Source: Pseudonocardia sp. (lineage in GTDB: Bacteria > Actinomycetota > Actinomycetes > Mycobacteriales > Pseudonocardiaceae). Taken from it: 58,154 bases of DNA. A model generated the notes under the pieces. It made no database searches. It was given only the letters and a program-made list of their open reading frames with translations, and was not told where the DNA came from. The stretch spans positions 1-58,154 of the forward strand of contig NZ_JAODNI010000165.1 of NCBI RefSeq assembly GCF_025465255.1. The letters are read 5' to 3'. Positions 1 to 8,064 of this stretch are shown here, piece by piece. The number at the start of each line of letters is the position of its first letter. Within the stretch, counting starts at the first letter, position 1. A program made the position numbers and the translations under genes.

Positions 1-653
1 CCCACCAGGAGATCTACAACACGCTCCTGCAGGTCCTCGAGGACGGCCGTCTCACCGACGGTCAGGGTCGCACGGTCGACTTCAAGAACACCGTGCTGAT
101 CTTCACCTCGAACCTGGGTACCCAGGAGATCTCGAAGGCGGTCGGGCTCGGCTTCGCGCAGAGCAACGACGAGGCGTCGAGCTACGAGCGGATGAAGACG
201 AAGGTCAACGACGAGCTGAAGAAGCACTTCAGGCCGGAGTTTTTGAACCGCATCGACGACATCATCGTCTTCCACCCGCTGACCGAGCCGCAGATCGTCT
301 CCATGGTGGATCTGATGATCGCTCGGGTCGAGGCGGCGCTGCGGACCAAGGACATGGCGATCGAGCTGATGCCGAACGCGCGCACGCTGCTCGCCCGCCG
401 GGGCTTCGACCCGGTGCTCGGGGCGCGGCCGCTGCGCCGCACGATCCAGCGTGAGATCGAGGACAAGCTCTCGGAGAAGCTCCTGTTCGGTGAGATCGCG
501 CCCGGCCAGATCGTCACCATCGACACCGAAGGCTTCGACCCCGCCGACACCACACGGGCCGCGCAGGACAAGGCCCACTTCGTCTTCCATGGCCAGCCCA
601 AGCCCGCCCCCAGCGTGCCCGACACCATCCCCGCCGCCATGAGCGAGGAGTAA
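1..653 (+). CDS. clpC1: ATP-dependent Clp protease ATPase subunit ClpC1, C-terminal part (5' end outside window)
   Basis: The reading frame is open from the window edge (first full codon at base 3) and encodes the end of the second AAA+ module of a ClpC-type Hsp100 unfoldase. Visible are the strand NTVLIFTSNLG after the Walker B region, the arginine-finger segment FRPEFLNRIDDIIVF, and the sensor-2 / small-domain signature GFDPVLGARPLRRTIQ. The tail is short and variable, as in mycobacterial ClpC1. ClpC feeds substrates into the ClpP1P2 peptidase in the cytosol. Family identity is very secure. ClpC rather than ClpB is chosen from the DELKKHFRPEFLNRID stretch and the tail. It is the only obvious housekeeping gene in the left part and marks the edge of the accessory region. 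Confidence 0.95.
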   Translation, partial: HQEIYNTLLQVLEDGRLTDGQGRTVDFKNTVLIFTSNLGTQEISKAVGLGFAQSNDEASSYERMKTKVNDELKKHFRPEFLNRIDDIIVFHPLTEPQIVSMVDLMIARVEAALRTKDMAIELMPNARTLLARRGFDPVLGARPLRRTIQREIEDKLSEKLLFGEIAPGQIVTIDTEGFDPADTTRAAQDKAHFVFHGQPKPAPSVPDTIPAAMSEE

Positions 654-734
654 CAGCGCCCCAGCGCAGGACCGGAAACCAGAGTCGCCCGCGACGCAAA
701 GTCAGAGGTACCTGCGAGGCGATGTCAGGGCTAG

Positions 735-926
735 CCCGCGAGGCCGTTGACTTCGGCCGCAGGACGCGCGGGGGAACTCCAGGCCTACGCACAGCTCCGC
801 GGCCGAACTCGGCCGGTCAACGACAGCTGGATCGCGGCGAGTCGCCTGGTCCGAGACCTGCCGCTGGCGACCTTCAACGTCAAGGACTTCGCCGAGCACA
901 AGGGTCTCGCCATGGTCCGCGAGTGA
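735..926 (+). pseudogene. C-terminal remnant of a PIN-domain (VapC-like) toxin
   Basis: From base 783 the frame reads AYAQLRGRTRPVNDSWIAAS, then LPLATFNVKDFAEHKGL, and stops at 924-926. This is the C-terminal third of a PIN-domain RNase: the ND.WIAA acidic-site helix followed by LATFN.KDF. An in-frame stop at 732-734 cuts the frame off, and no N-terminal acidic residues or antitoxin gene are visible. VapC toxins cleave RNA and are held by a cognate antitoxin. Here only a non-functional tail is left downstream of clpC1. The fragment identity is likely but rests on about 48 residues. Confidence 0.5.
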
Positions 927-1187
927 CACCCGGCGAGTCTTCTCCCACAACAATATCTGTCACGATCTACCTCTACATGATCTGACCTGCGAAAACGGCC
1001 AGCCGCCGGACGTCGCCGGCGTCAACCACCACGCCCTCGCAGGGCGCGCAGCCTAGCGAGGCCGACGACGGCGACTGTGATGCCGCGGCCAGCTGACCGA
1101 CGCGGACGCAGGTGCCCGACCGCGGGTTATTCAGTTGGGCAGTTGCCGGACCGGGCCTCAGTTGGCTAACGGGGTTCGCTGGTTCGG

Positions 1188-1745
1188 CTACGACGCGGGC
1201 TGGTAGAAGCGGTACTGCGCGGAGTATCCGACGGCCTGAATTGCGCCGTCGGTGCACCCCCCCGCCGGAGCGAGGCCGCCGTGGGTGTCCAGGCGTTGGA
1301 TGTAGGAGACCGCACCGAACACCCCGCTGCCCCGGTGTGCGGTGGCTCTCAAGAGCAACTCAGGTACCGCCGCCGGAACCGGAACCATAGCGCTGGTCGC
1401 TCCGGTGACCGCGCTGCCGTCATTTGTTGAGATCCACTCCGGTCCGGCGGTGTGCAGGACTTCCTCGGTGCCGGACTTGAGGACCGCGGCGGGCTCCTTC
1501 AGCGTCCATGCGCCGTGGGCGCATGCATAGACCTGTGAGCCATGATCGACCTGCAGCGTGGTCACAAGACGCTGGCCGGCGGGAACGGCGAGCTGCGCCG
1601 GGACTGTCACGTTGTCGGCCGCGGTGGGCTGGGTTTGGGGCGGTGGGCCGGACGCCGCGGCTTGGCCGCATGCCGTCGCGCCTAGCAGGGTCAGCGCGAC
1701 TACCGCGGCCCGGACAGATCGAATCTTTCGGACACAAGAACTCAC
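1188..1745 (-). CDS. DUF3455 domain lipoprotein
   Basis: 185 codons from GTG at 1745, chosen because AGGAGATC lies just upstream; an ATG at 1763 is in frame but has no ribosome site. The N-terminus has Arg/Lys, a hydrophobic run VVALTLLGATAC and a lipobox-like LGATAC-G, so the protein is probably an exported lipoprotein. The rest matches DUF3455: SQVYACAHGAWTLKEP, HTAGPEW, DGSAV, SYIQRLDTHGG and a C-terminal QYRFY. DUF3455 proteins are small secreted proteins of unknown function, often found in actinobacteria and fungi. The gene stands alone between remnants. No function is assigned. Confidence 0.85.
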   Translation of the reverse strand: MSSCVRKIRSVRAAVVALTLLGATACGQAAASGPPPQTQPTAADNVTVPAQLAVPAGQRLVTTLQVDHGSQVYACAHGAWTLKEPAAVLKSGTEEVLHTAGPEWISTNDGSAVTGATSAMVPVPAAVPELLLRATAHRGSGVFGAVSYIQRLDTHGGLAPAGGCTDGAIQAVGYSAQYRFYQPAS

Positions 1746-1804
1746 AGGCCGATCTCCTCTCATGGTTACAAGGACGGCCGACCGCCGTGCTGCCTGGGTG
1801 TTCA

Positions 1805-2090
1805 TCACCCGGCCACCCCAGGCCCGACCGGTCGGGCGAGGCCGAACTCCGCGCGCAGGGCGGGTCCGTGCTGGTCGAGCGCCGTGGTGCCGTGTGCCGG
1901 CGCCGGGGCGTTCCCGCTCATTGCCGTCGAAGAACCGCAGCGGCGGACCGGGCAGGCTGATCCGGCCCAGGGTGGCGTGTTCGACGTCGATGACTAGCCC
2001 TTGGCTGGCGGTCTGGTCCCAGGCGTAGACCTCGTCGATGCCGCGCACCCGCCCGGCCGGCACACCGGCCCCGGCGAGCCGGCGCAGCAG
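1805..2090 (-). pseudogene. CaiB/BaiF CoA-transferase (family III), C-terminal fragment
   Basis: The minus strand encodes LLRRLAGAGVPAGRVRGIDE, then VIDVEHATLGRISLPGPPLRF, the typical C-terminal region of family III CoA transferases. Just after FFDGNE the frame slips by one. The alternative frame continues PAPAHGTTALDQHGPALRAE and ends at the TGA at 1805-1807. The N-terminal two thirds, including the catalytic Asp domain, are missing: at about 2091 the sequence switches abruptly to an IS630-type transposase fragment. It is therefore a truncated and frameshifted relic. Confidence 0.6.
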
Positions 2091-2300
2091 GCTCTCGGGG
2101 CGCCGACGCCCTCGGCCGCGTACCGCTTCCTCCAGGCGATCACCGTTGGTTTCGACGCCCCGACCCGCTCCACGATGTCGGTGACCGGAACCCCGTCCGC
2201 GGCCAGCAGCACGATCCGCGCCCGCCGCACCAGGCCCGCCGGCATCGACGGGGCCGCAGCCAGGACTCCAGGACCTCGCGGTCGGCGACACCTCCACGAT
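2091..2300 (-). mobile_element. IS630-family transposase, N-terminal helix-turn-helix fragment
   Basis: The minus strand reads MPAGLVRRARIVLLAADGVP, TDIVERVGASKPTVIAWRKR and YAAEGVGA. This is the DNA-binding N-terminus of IS630-type transposases. The preceding segment DREVLESWLRP is in another frame, so there is a one-base frameshift near 2245. No DDE catalytic domain follows, because the sequence runs straight into a CoA-transferase tail. Non-functional relic. Confidence 0.55.
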
Positions 2301-2351
2301 CACGGCCATCCACCACGATCCCACAACACCGAGGGCGGTGAACCTATCTCG

Positions 2352-2738
2352 TTAACGAACCACTAGGTCGTAGGCGTTCTCCCAGTGCTCCACGATCAAA
2401 CCGTCGCTGAAACGCCACAGCCCGCAGAAGGGCACCGCGAGGTCGTTGCCGTTGAGGCGTGCCCGCAGGATGCCGAGAACGGCTCCGTAATAGTCGTTCG
2501 CGGTGATGTGCTCCACGTCCATGAGTAGGGTGCCGCCCGTCAAGCCGATCAGGTCGCGTTCCTTGCCCACGACCGCCTGCCTGCCGACATGGTCGGCGCC
2601 TCCCTCCGCGGGATGCAGGACGACGTCGTCGGCGGCGAATTCGCCGAGGCGGGTCAGGTCGGCGTAGACGGCGCGCAGGATCTCGACGTTAGGGTGCGCA
2701 CCGGAGCGGACGGCGACGGTGGATTCTGTCGTGCTCAT
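2352..2738 (-). CDS. NTF2-like (SnoaL-type) protein
   Basis: 128 codons, ATG at 2738 preceded by AGGAGA. The cone-fold signature is visible: HPNVEILRAVYADL at the start, FAADDVVLHP, WRFSDGLIVEHWE near the end. Proteins of this superfamily act as small polyketide cyclases, isomerases, hydratases or simple binding proteins, so the reaction cannot be read from the sequence. The stop-to-start gap to the aldo/keto reductase upstream is 26 bp, so the two are probably co-transcribed. The rppA gene lies further upstream on the same strand, which makes a tailoring role for a tetrahydroxynaphthalene-type product possible (inference). Confidence 0.8.
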   Translation of the reverse strand: MSTTESTVAVRSGAHPNVEILRAVYADLTRLGEFAADDVVLHPAEGGADHVGRQAVVGKERDLIGLTGGTLLMDVEHITANDYYGAVLGILRARLNGNDLAVPFCGLWRFSDGLIVEHWENAYDLVVR

Positions 2739-2764
2739 GACTTCTCCTGTCCGGGCTGAATGGG

Positions 2765-3700
2765 TCAGGCCTGTGCCACTGACGGCCGCCATGGCACTGC
2801 CGCCGACGCCGTTTCCGAAAGCGCCGCCATGTCGTTGTCGTCGAGCTTGATGTCGGCCGCCTGCAGGTTCTCCTCGAGATGAACGACCGAGGAGGTGCCG
2901 GGGATGAGCAGGATGTTCGGCGAGTGGTGCAGCAGCCAGGCGAGCGCGAGTTGCGCCGGCGTGGCCCCGTACTCCTTGGCCACCGTGGCAAGAGGGCTGT
3001 CCGGGCCGGTGAGGTCGCCATGGCCCATGGGGAACCAGGGGATGAAGGCGATGTCGTGCTCCTCGGCGTAGCGCAGCACGTCCTCGCTGCTCTGGTCGGC
3101 GATGTTGTAGAGGTTCTCCACCGCGACGATGTCGGCGATCTCGCGAGCCTGGGTGAGCTGGTCCACGGTGACTTCGGGCTGCCCGGACACCCCGATGTGA
3201 TGGATCTTGCCCTCCTCCTGGAGCCGGGCCAGTTCGCCGATCTGGTCGGCGAGCGGCACGATCGGATCGATGCGGTGGAGCTGGTAGAGGTCGATGCGTT
3301 CGAGTCCGAGATTGCACAGGCTCAACTCGACCTGCTGGCGCAGGTACTCGGGCCGGCCGAGGGCGACGATGTAGGGCTCGCGGTCACCGCGGACCCAGTC
3401 CTCGGGGCCGGAGCGCAGCATTCCGCCCTTGGTACCGATGACCAGATGCTCCGGGTAGGGGTGCAGGGCACGGCGGATGATCTGCTCGTTGAAATCGGGG
3501 CCGTAGGAGTCGGCGGTGTCGATGAAGGTGACGCCGAGGTCGACGGCGCGGCGTAACACCCGCACGGCCGCATCCGGGTCCGGCGGGGGGCCCCAGAAGC
3601 CAGGCCCGGTCAGGTGCATCGCGCCGTAGCCGAGGCGACGCACGGGCATGTCCTTGCCGAGGGTGAAGGTGGGAGAGATGTCTCGTCGCACGGTGCTCAT
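2765..3700 (-). CDS. Aldo/keto reductase
   Basis: 311 codons from ATG at 3700, with AAGGAGG seven to nine bases upstream. The (beta/alpha)8 family residues are visible: Asp and Tyr in FIDTADSYGP, Lys in VIGTKGG, His in LYQLHRID. The NADP-binding end is VVHLEENLQAADIKL. Length is normal for the family. Such enzymes reduce aldehydes or ketones with NADPH in the cytosol. The substrate is not predictable. Two palindromes with AACGTT cores lie about 40-70 bp upstream of the start. It is followed closely by the NTF2-like gene. Confidence 0.92.
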   Translation of the reverse strand: MSTVRRDISPTFTLGKDMPVRRLGYGAMHLTGPGFWGPPPDPDAAVRVLRRAVDLGVTFIDTADSYGPDFNEQIIRRALHPYPEHLVIGTKGGMLRSGPEDWVRGDREPYIVALGRPEYLRQQVELSLCNLGLERIDLYQLHRIDPIVPLADQIGELARLQEEGKIHHIGVSGQPEVTVDQLTQAREIADIVAVENLYNIADQSSEDVLRYAEEHDIAFIPWFPMGHGDLTGPDSPLATVAKEYGATPAQLALAWLLHHSPNILLIPGTSSVVHLEENLQAADIKLDDNDMAALSETASAAVPWRPSVAQA

Positions 3701-3739
3701 CGAGGGTGCCTCCTTGTTGTGGGCGAATGTTGCTGTTGT

Positions 3740-3768
3740 GGCAAACGTTGCCGGTGAACGTTGTTCAC
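3740..3768. promoter_or_regulatory. Paired palindromes upstream of the aldo/keto reductase
   Basis: GGCAA-ACG-TTGCC (3740-3752) and GTGAAC-GTT-GTTCAC (3754-3768) are perfect inverted repeats. Their centres are 15 bp apart and each contains AACGTT. They lie 39-67 bp upstream of the reductase start codon, the usual place for a dimeric repressor (TetR- or MarR-like) to act. No candidate regulator gene is adjacent. Confidence 0.45.
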
Positions 3769-3876
3769 GGTTCTGCCCGACGGCTTCCGTGGGCGCGAAC
3801 CGGGAGATGGCGGATACCGGTGGCCCGGGAACCGCCTTGGTCGGGATCAGGCGGCGACCGCCGTGGACCGGGTGGC

Positions 3877-4055
3877 CTACCGGCCGGACGCCGCCGCCGA
3901 CGGCTGGACCGCGATCCAGTGATCCAGCAGTGCGGTGTCGTGCTCGGCCGCCGGAAAACGGGGGCGTCCAATACGTCGGCGAGCAGCGGGCCGATGGCGT
4001 GAATGCCCTGGCCCTCCACCCGGAGCTCGCGCAGTGCACGCCTGAGCCGGGCCAA
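3877..4055 (-). pseudogene. Possible biotin carboxylase C-terminal remnant
   Basis: The minus strand reads ARLRRALRELRVEGQGIHAI, then GPLLADVLDAPVF, followed after a one-base frameshift by AAEHDTALLDHW and a TAG at 3877-3879. The pattern (ALREL..EG.., .LL.DVL..P.F, ..DT..L) resembles the C-terminal lid end of biotin carboxylases. No ATP-grasp domain is present because rppA begins just beyond. The call rests on a short stretch and is tentative. The sequence is clearly not a working gene. Confidence 0.3.
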
Positions 4056-4125
4056 CGCAGTCGTCCGAGGCAGCTGTCTCCGGGTGGGCGCTGTCTCCGG
4101 GGTGTTTCCGGGTGGCGCAGCGGCG

Positions 4126-5241
4126 TCAGAACCCGACCGTCAGTCGGTTGGCGCCGAGCCGAGCGCGGCCGGAGCCGTTACCGTTGGCGAACTGGTCGCG
4201 GACCCAGGTACCGATGGCCATCTCCGCGGTGATGCCCGGGCCGAACCCGGCGATCACGCCGCGCCCCTGGTCCTCGACGTGGCCCTCGGCGAACAGCCGG
4301 TTCAGCGCGTCGAGCACCACCGCGCTCGCGATGTTGCCGTACTCGATGAGCGTGGCCCGGCTGTGCCGGAACGCGTGGCCGTCGACCTTGAGGTAGGTGG
4401 ACAGATCGTCGAGGATGCGCGGGCCCCCGGCGTGGATGATGTAGAAGTCCAGGTTCTCCACGTCCCAGCCGTGGTCGTCGACCAGGCCGCGCAGCGCCGG
4501 CGCGAGCGGCTTCATCGTGGTCGGCACGCGTTTGTCCAGCTGGAAGTGGAAACCGGTGGACCTGACCGCGTAGGAGATCCAGTCCTCCGTGTTCGGGATG
4601 AGGTAGGAGCTGTTGCGCTGCAACGACACCCCGGTTCCCCCCGCACCGCGCACCACCGCCGCGCCGACCGCGTCGCCGAACAGCCCGGCGGACAGCACGG
4701 AACCGATGTCATCGTCCGACGGCTGGTAGCACAGCGAGCAGAACTCGCAGGACACGATCAACGCGTTCGCGTCCGGATACGCCGTGCAGAAGTCGTGGGC
4801 CCGATTGATCGCCGCACCCCCTGCCGCGCAGCCCAGCTGGGAGATCGGAATCTGCCTGGTTTCGGGGCGGAAACCCATGGCGTTGATCAGCCATGCGGTC
4901 ATCGACGGCATCATGAAGCCGGTACACGACACGTAGATGATGACGTCGATGTCGGATTCGTCCAGTCCGGCATGGTCGAGCGCCCTCCGGATGACCTCGG
5001 GAACACGCGCCTTGGCGTGCTCTTCGTAGATCCGGTTGCGGATCTCGAAACCTGGATGCTCCAGAGTTTCCCCGATCGGCCGGATGATGTGCCGCTTGCG
5101 CACGCCGGTATTCTTGATCAGCCGCAGGGCGAGCGGGAGGCGCGGATTGTCGGCATGCAGCCGACGCGCGATCTCCAAGGTTTCTTCTTGCGTGATTACG
5201 AACTCGGGAACCATCACGGCAGGACGACACAAAGTAGGCAT
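4126..5241 (-). CDS. rppA: Type III polyketide synthase, 1,3,6,8-tetrahydroxynaphthalene synthase type (RppA)
   Basis: 371 codons, ATG at 5241 with GGGAGG at the right distance. The thiolase-fold Cys-His-Asn triad is visible: Cys in SQLGCAAGGAA, His in FYIIHAGGPRILDD, Asn in EYGNIASA. Further RppA hallmarks are VSCTGFMMPS, CEFCSLCYQPSDDD and the C-terminal GFGPGITAE. RppA condenses five malonyl-CoA to tetrahydroxynaphthalene, which oxidises to flaviolin or melanin-like pigments. Actinobacterial rppA genes often sit beside a P450; here only an N-terminal P450 scrap remains upstream. A 17-bp palindrome lies 61 bp before the start. Product identity is inferred from family resemblance. Confidence 0.93.
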   Translation of the reverse strand: MPTLCRPAVMVPEFVITQEETLEIARRLHADNPRLPLALRLIKNTGVRKRHIIRPIGETLEHPGFEIRNRIYEEHAKARVPEVIRRALDHAGLDESDIDVIIYVSCTGFMMPSMTAWLINAMGFRPETRQIPISQLGCAAGGAAINRAHDFCTAYPDANALIVSCEFCSLCYQPSDDDIGSVLSAGLFGDAVGAAVVRGAGGTGVSLQRNSSYLIPNTEDWISYAVRSTGFHFQLDKRVPTTMKPLAPALRGLVDDHGWDVENLDFYIIHAGGPRILDDLSTYLKVDGHAFRHSRATLIEYGNIASAVVLDALNRLFAEGHVEDQGRGVIAGFGPGITAEMAIGTWVRDQFANGNGSGRARLGANRLTVGF

Positions 5242-5301
5242 TGAAAACCTCCCAGATCATGGCGGGGGCGAGGATTGTTGTGATTCGATCATTACTTCGG
5301 T

Positions 5302-5318
5302 CGCGTTTCACAAACGCG
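5302..5318. promoter_or_regulatory. Perfect palindrome upstream of rppA
   Basis: CGCGTTT-CAC-AAACGCG has 7-bp perfect arms and a 3-bp centre. It sits 61 bp upstream of the rppA start codon in otherwise non-coding DNA, so it is a plausible operator for a dimeric regulator. No regulator gene is adjacent. Confidence 0.45.
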
Positions 5319-5641
5319 TTGACCGGCGGTACAAGACAGACTTCAGGGGTGCCGCCGGCGTAGGGATTGAAATCGGAACCTGGTGCGCGTACGCAGACGC
5401 GGTGCGCGATGTCGGTCATCGCCATTTCCGATATTTCGTTGTACGGGCAGACGTGCGGTCTTCATCGTCCCGTCGCTCCCCGGCCCGGGAAGCTGTGTCC
5501 GCCCGGGTTTGCCCGCTCTCCCTGGACGATGCATCCCGTATGACCCAGGGCGAAGACGGGCCTGCCACTAGCGGCACCCGAAGATCGGCACCAGTGGTCG
5601 TTCATTCCGCTTCGCTCAAGCCCCACCGGGCTCACCTCGGA

Positions 5642-5782
5642 GCCCGCGTAGGTGGTCGGCACGGCCACAGCGGGACCCGCTTCGCGCAGCTGCCGGTACC
5701 CCAGCCACGGATTCAACACCGCGTCGGTGTACGGGTCGAGGTCCGAAACAGGAACAATGCCGCTAAAGGTCGTGAAACTCAT
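5642..5782 (-). pseudogene. Cytochrome P450 N-terminal fragment
   Basis: From ATG at 5782 the minus strand reads SGIVPVSDLDPYTDAVLNPW, then LGYRQLREAGPAVAVP. This is the usual start of soluble bacterial P450s (..DLDPY.DAVL.P...YR.LREAGPAV). After about 47 residues homology stops, and there is no I-helix, ExxR or heme-Cys motif. P450s next to rppA normally couple or oxidise flaviolin-type products, so the locus may once have been an rppA-P450 pair. The bases between this fragment and rppA hold no recognisable gene. Confidence 0.5.
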
Positions 5783-5960
5783 GCCACCGACGTTAAGCAT
5801 GATCGATAAACGTTCAATCAACGCGCACTTGACGCGACTCAAATGAGCTAATACTCCAGCCGGACTTGGTGATCTCGCTCGGCGCGGCACTCCCTCGCCC
5901 TCATCGACATCGAGGGGCCCGGGCGCCGCCGGCTGCTGATGCGCCGCCACCCCCCGAACT

Positions 5961-6314
5961 CGTGAGCTGGCCTTCTACCGCTGCTACTCCCCCACCCGGT
6001 CCCGCTCGCCGAGCCGGTCCGCGTCGCCGGCTCCCGCTGGACCGTCGAGGAAACCTTCCAGGGCGGCAAGGGCTTGACCGGGCCTGACCGGGCCTGACCG
6101 GGCTTGACCAGCATCAGGTCCGGCGCTGGGTCCCGTGGCGGCGCTGGACCCTGATCGCGATGCTCGCCCACGCCCTACTGGCCGTGCTCGCCGCCGCCGA
6201 ATGCACTCAGCACCCGGCACCACCTGGGGTTGATCGCGCTGACCTGCACCGAGATCTGTCGTCTGTTCAACCGGCTGATCATCGACCCCGCCCGCCGCGT
6301 CCTGGCTCCCTGAC
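5961..6314 (+). mobile_element. IS701-family transposase, C-terminal remnant
   Basis: Read across frameshifts, the plus strand gives RELAFYRCYSPTPVPLAELV, RVAGSRWTVEETFQGGKGLT, LDQHQVRRWVPWRRWTLIAM and LAHALLAVLAA. This is the C-terminal catalytic and tail region of IS701-type transposases, with the E of the DDE triad in the VEE.FQ.GKG region. The reading frame is broken at about 5995 and again by a 10-bp tandem duplication at 6075-6104. The N-terminal half is missing. Inactive. Confidence 0.6.
6075..6104. repeat. Three tandem copies of a 10-bp unit inside the IS701 remnant
   Basis: TGACCGGGCC, TGACCGGGCC and TGACCGGGCT follow each other directly, in the place where the transposase normally has a single GLDQHQ coding stretch. 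The expansion shifts the frame, so it looks like replication slippage in an already dead or dying element. Confidence 0.7.
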
Positions 6315-6415
6315 CTGGACCAACTAGCGAGCACGCCACCAACACCGAGCCGGCCGGCGCGGTGGTCGGCGTGTCCGGGTCTGTCCGTTGTGGATGGTCA
6401 GGAAGGTGTCGCCGG

Positions 6416-6640
6416 TCAGGTGATCGGCTGGGGCAGGGCGTGGAGGCGGGCGAACGCGGCGGCGAGCTCGCGGCGCCACGGCCAGGCGGAGTCGATACCG
6501 AGGAACAGCCGTCGCTGTCCGCGGTGATCCGGGCGGCCACATGCAGCAACCGGTAGCGCAACGCCGCCGGTTCGGCCCGGCATCGGCCGGCTCGGCCGCG
6601 GTACCGATCAGGGCCGGGGCGGCCCGCGACCGAGTTGCGT
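6416..6640 (-). mobile_element. IS1380-family transposase, C-terminal remnant
   Basis: The minus strand encodes ALIGTAAE, then (other frame) ALRYRLLHVAARIT, then (third frame) GQRRLFLGIDSAWPWRRELA and AFARLHALPQPIT with a stop at 6416-6418. This is the typical C-terminus of IS1380-type transposases (EPKRLR.RLLHVAARI). At least two frameshifts are present and the front is missing. It is a different copy from the intact element at 8.3-9.9 kb, whose C-terminus differs. Confidence 0.55.
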
Positions 6641-7069
6641 CGAGGACATCGAGCCGGCGCTGCCGGAGACGGCCCGGGCTGATGTCCGCCGACTCGCACT
6701 CGCGGCCGCCCGTGGGGGCGGACCGGACCGGGACGTTCGGTTGGAATAGCGCAAAACAAGGCATTGCAACCGGGCCTTGCGGCGGCAATGGATAGCGGAC
6801 GGCAAACTCTGAGTAAGAGGTTCGCTAAAAAGGCTGTCAACGGCTTCACTCGTCCCGTCTGTATACTGTTCCAGGTGTTTAGTGGTCGACTCGAGCGGCG
6901 TGCATCTCCTTGAGAAGCGTTGGCGATATGGCTGCTCCGCGTCGACGATGCCCACATCACTGGTCTCGCCCTTGGTGGATATCTTCATTCCACATCCAAC
7001 GCGCACAATGCGCCGGCACATCCCATGCCGCCCGCGCCAACTGGACATTCAAGAACGGAGACAGCGACG
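6641..7069. other. Region upstream of the COG4705 gene without a recognisable gene
   Basis: It holds a more A+T-rich stretch around 6790-6880, which may carry the promoter of the membrane protein at 7070; a TATACT hexamer is at about 6862. I see no complete promoter with standard spacing and no gene. Confidence 0.4.
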
Positions 7070-8047
7070 ATGTTCCCGCTCATTCCTGGGTCGTTCGGTT
7101 CGGAAGCTACGGATCATCCGACCCGTTATGTTCTGCGCAAGCTCCCGCACGTGACGTTGCTGTTCTGGATTTTGAAGACGCTCGCCGTCACCCTGGGAGA
7201 GACCGCCGGGGATCTGTTGGGGATCACCCTCAAGGTCGGCTACGTCGCCACCGCGTTGGTCTTCCTGGTGTTCTTCCTGGTCGTTGTGGCGGCCCAGGTC
7301 AAAGCCAAGCGGTTTCGCCCGGCCCTGTTCTGGACGGTGGTCCTGGGCACGAGCATGGTGGGTACTGAGATATCCGACTTCTCCAACCGCGGGTTCGGCC
7401 ACGGCAGCGCCCAGAACGGGATCGGCTACGCCTGGGGCGCGGTCATCCTCACGGCCCTGCTGGCGATCGTGTTTCTGGTGTGGTGGCGCACCGGGCAGAC
7501 CTACGACGTGGAGAACATCGCCAGCCGTAAGGGCGAGATCCTCTATTGGATCGCGATCCTCATCTCCAACACCCTGGGCACCTCCAGCGGTGACTGGCTC
7601 GCCAACGACACCGGCCTGGGATTCCGCAACGCATTTTTCGTCATCTCCGGGATGATGCTGCTGATCGTGGCCGCGCACTACCTGACCGATATCAACACCA
7701 CGGTGTTGTTCTGGTTGGCGTTCATCCTGACCCGCCCGTTGGGCGCGGCCGGGGGCGACTCGCTGACCAAGCCGGCCGATGAGGGCGGCCTGGGCTGGGG
7801 CACCTTGGGTGGCTCGGCCGCGCTGTTCGCTCTGTTGATCGGCTTCACCGTCTACCAGATCGTCCAGGTACGCCGCCACCCGCTGGCGCCCCTGCCCTAC
7901 CCGATCAGCCGGCTCACCGGCCAACCACAGCAGCCGAACGGCGCGGTGGTCGAAGCGGGCGAACACCAGTCACCCGCCACACCATCGGAAGAGAGCGGTC
8001 TCCAGCGGCCGAGCGACGCCGAGGGCGGACGCGAGCGCCATTCGTAG
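7070..8047 (+). CDS. COG4705-type multi-pass membrane protein
   Basis: 325 codons. ATG at 7070 is chosen (CGGAG upstream; the longer frame from 6920 has no membrane or family features). About eight or nine hydrophobic segments are visible. An internal motif recurs at helix starts: VTLGETAGDLL, NTLGTSSGDWLAND and RPLGAAGGDSLTK, each G-x-x-x-G-D, plus EISDFSNRG. This matches the uncharacterised membrane-anchored protein family COG4705, for which no function is established. The recurring acidic G-D motifs suggest tandem duplication and a possible ion or substrate path (inference). The soluble tail of about 50 residues is rich in Glu, Pro and Ser. A small ORF follows 17 bp after the stop. Confidence 0.85.
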   Translation: MFPLIPGSFGSEATDHPTRYVLRKLPHVTLLFWILKTLAVTLGETAGDLLGITLKVGYVATALVFLVFFLVVVAAQVKAKRFRPALFWTVVLGTSMVGTEISDFSNRGFGHGSAQNGIGYAWGAVILTALLAIVFLVWWRTGQTYDVENIASRKGEILYWIAILISNTLGTSSGDWLANDTGLGFRNAFFVISGMMLLIVAAHYLTDINTTVLFWLAFILTRPLGAAGGDSLTKPADEGGLGWGTLGGSAALFALLIGFTVYQIVQVRRHPLAPLPYPISRLTGQPQQPNGAVVEAGEHQSPATPSEESGLQRPSDAEGGRERHS

Positions 8048-8064
8048 TAGCCGGAGCCGACGTG

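Noticed and set aside
4003..5244. 413-codon plus-strand frame
   Set aside because: Antisense to rppA, whose catalytic motifs are unmistakable.
6840..6875. Sigma-70-type promoter with TATACT before the COG4705 gene
   Set aside because: A -10-like hexamer is present, but no -35 hexamer at 16-19 bp spacing.
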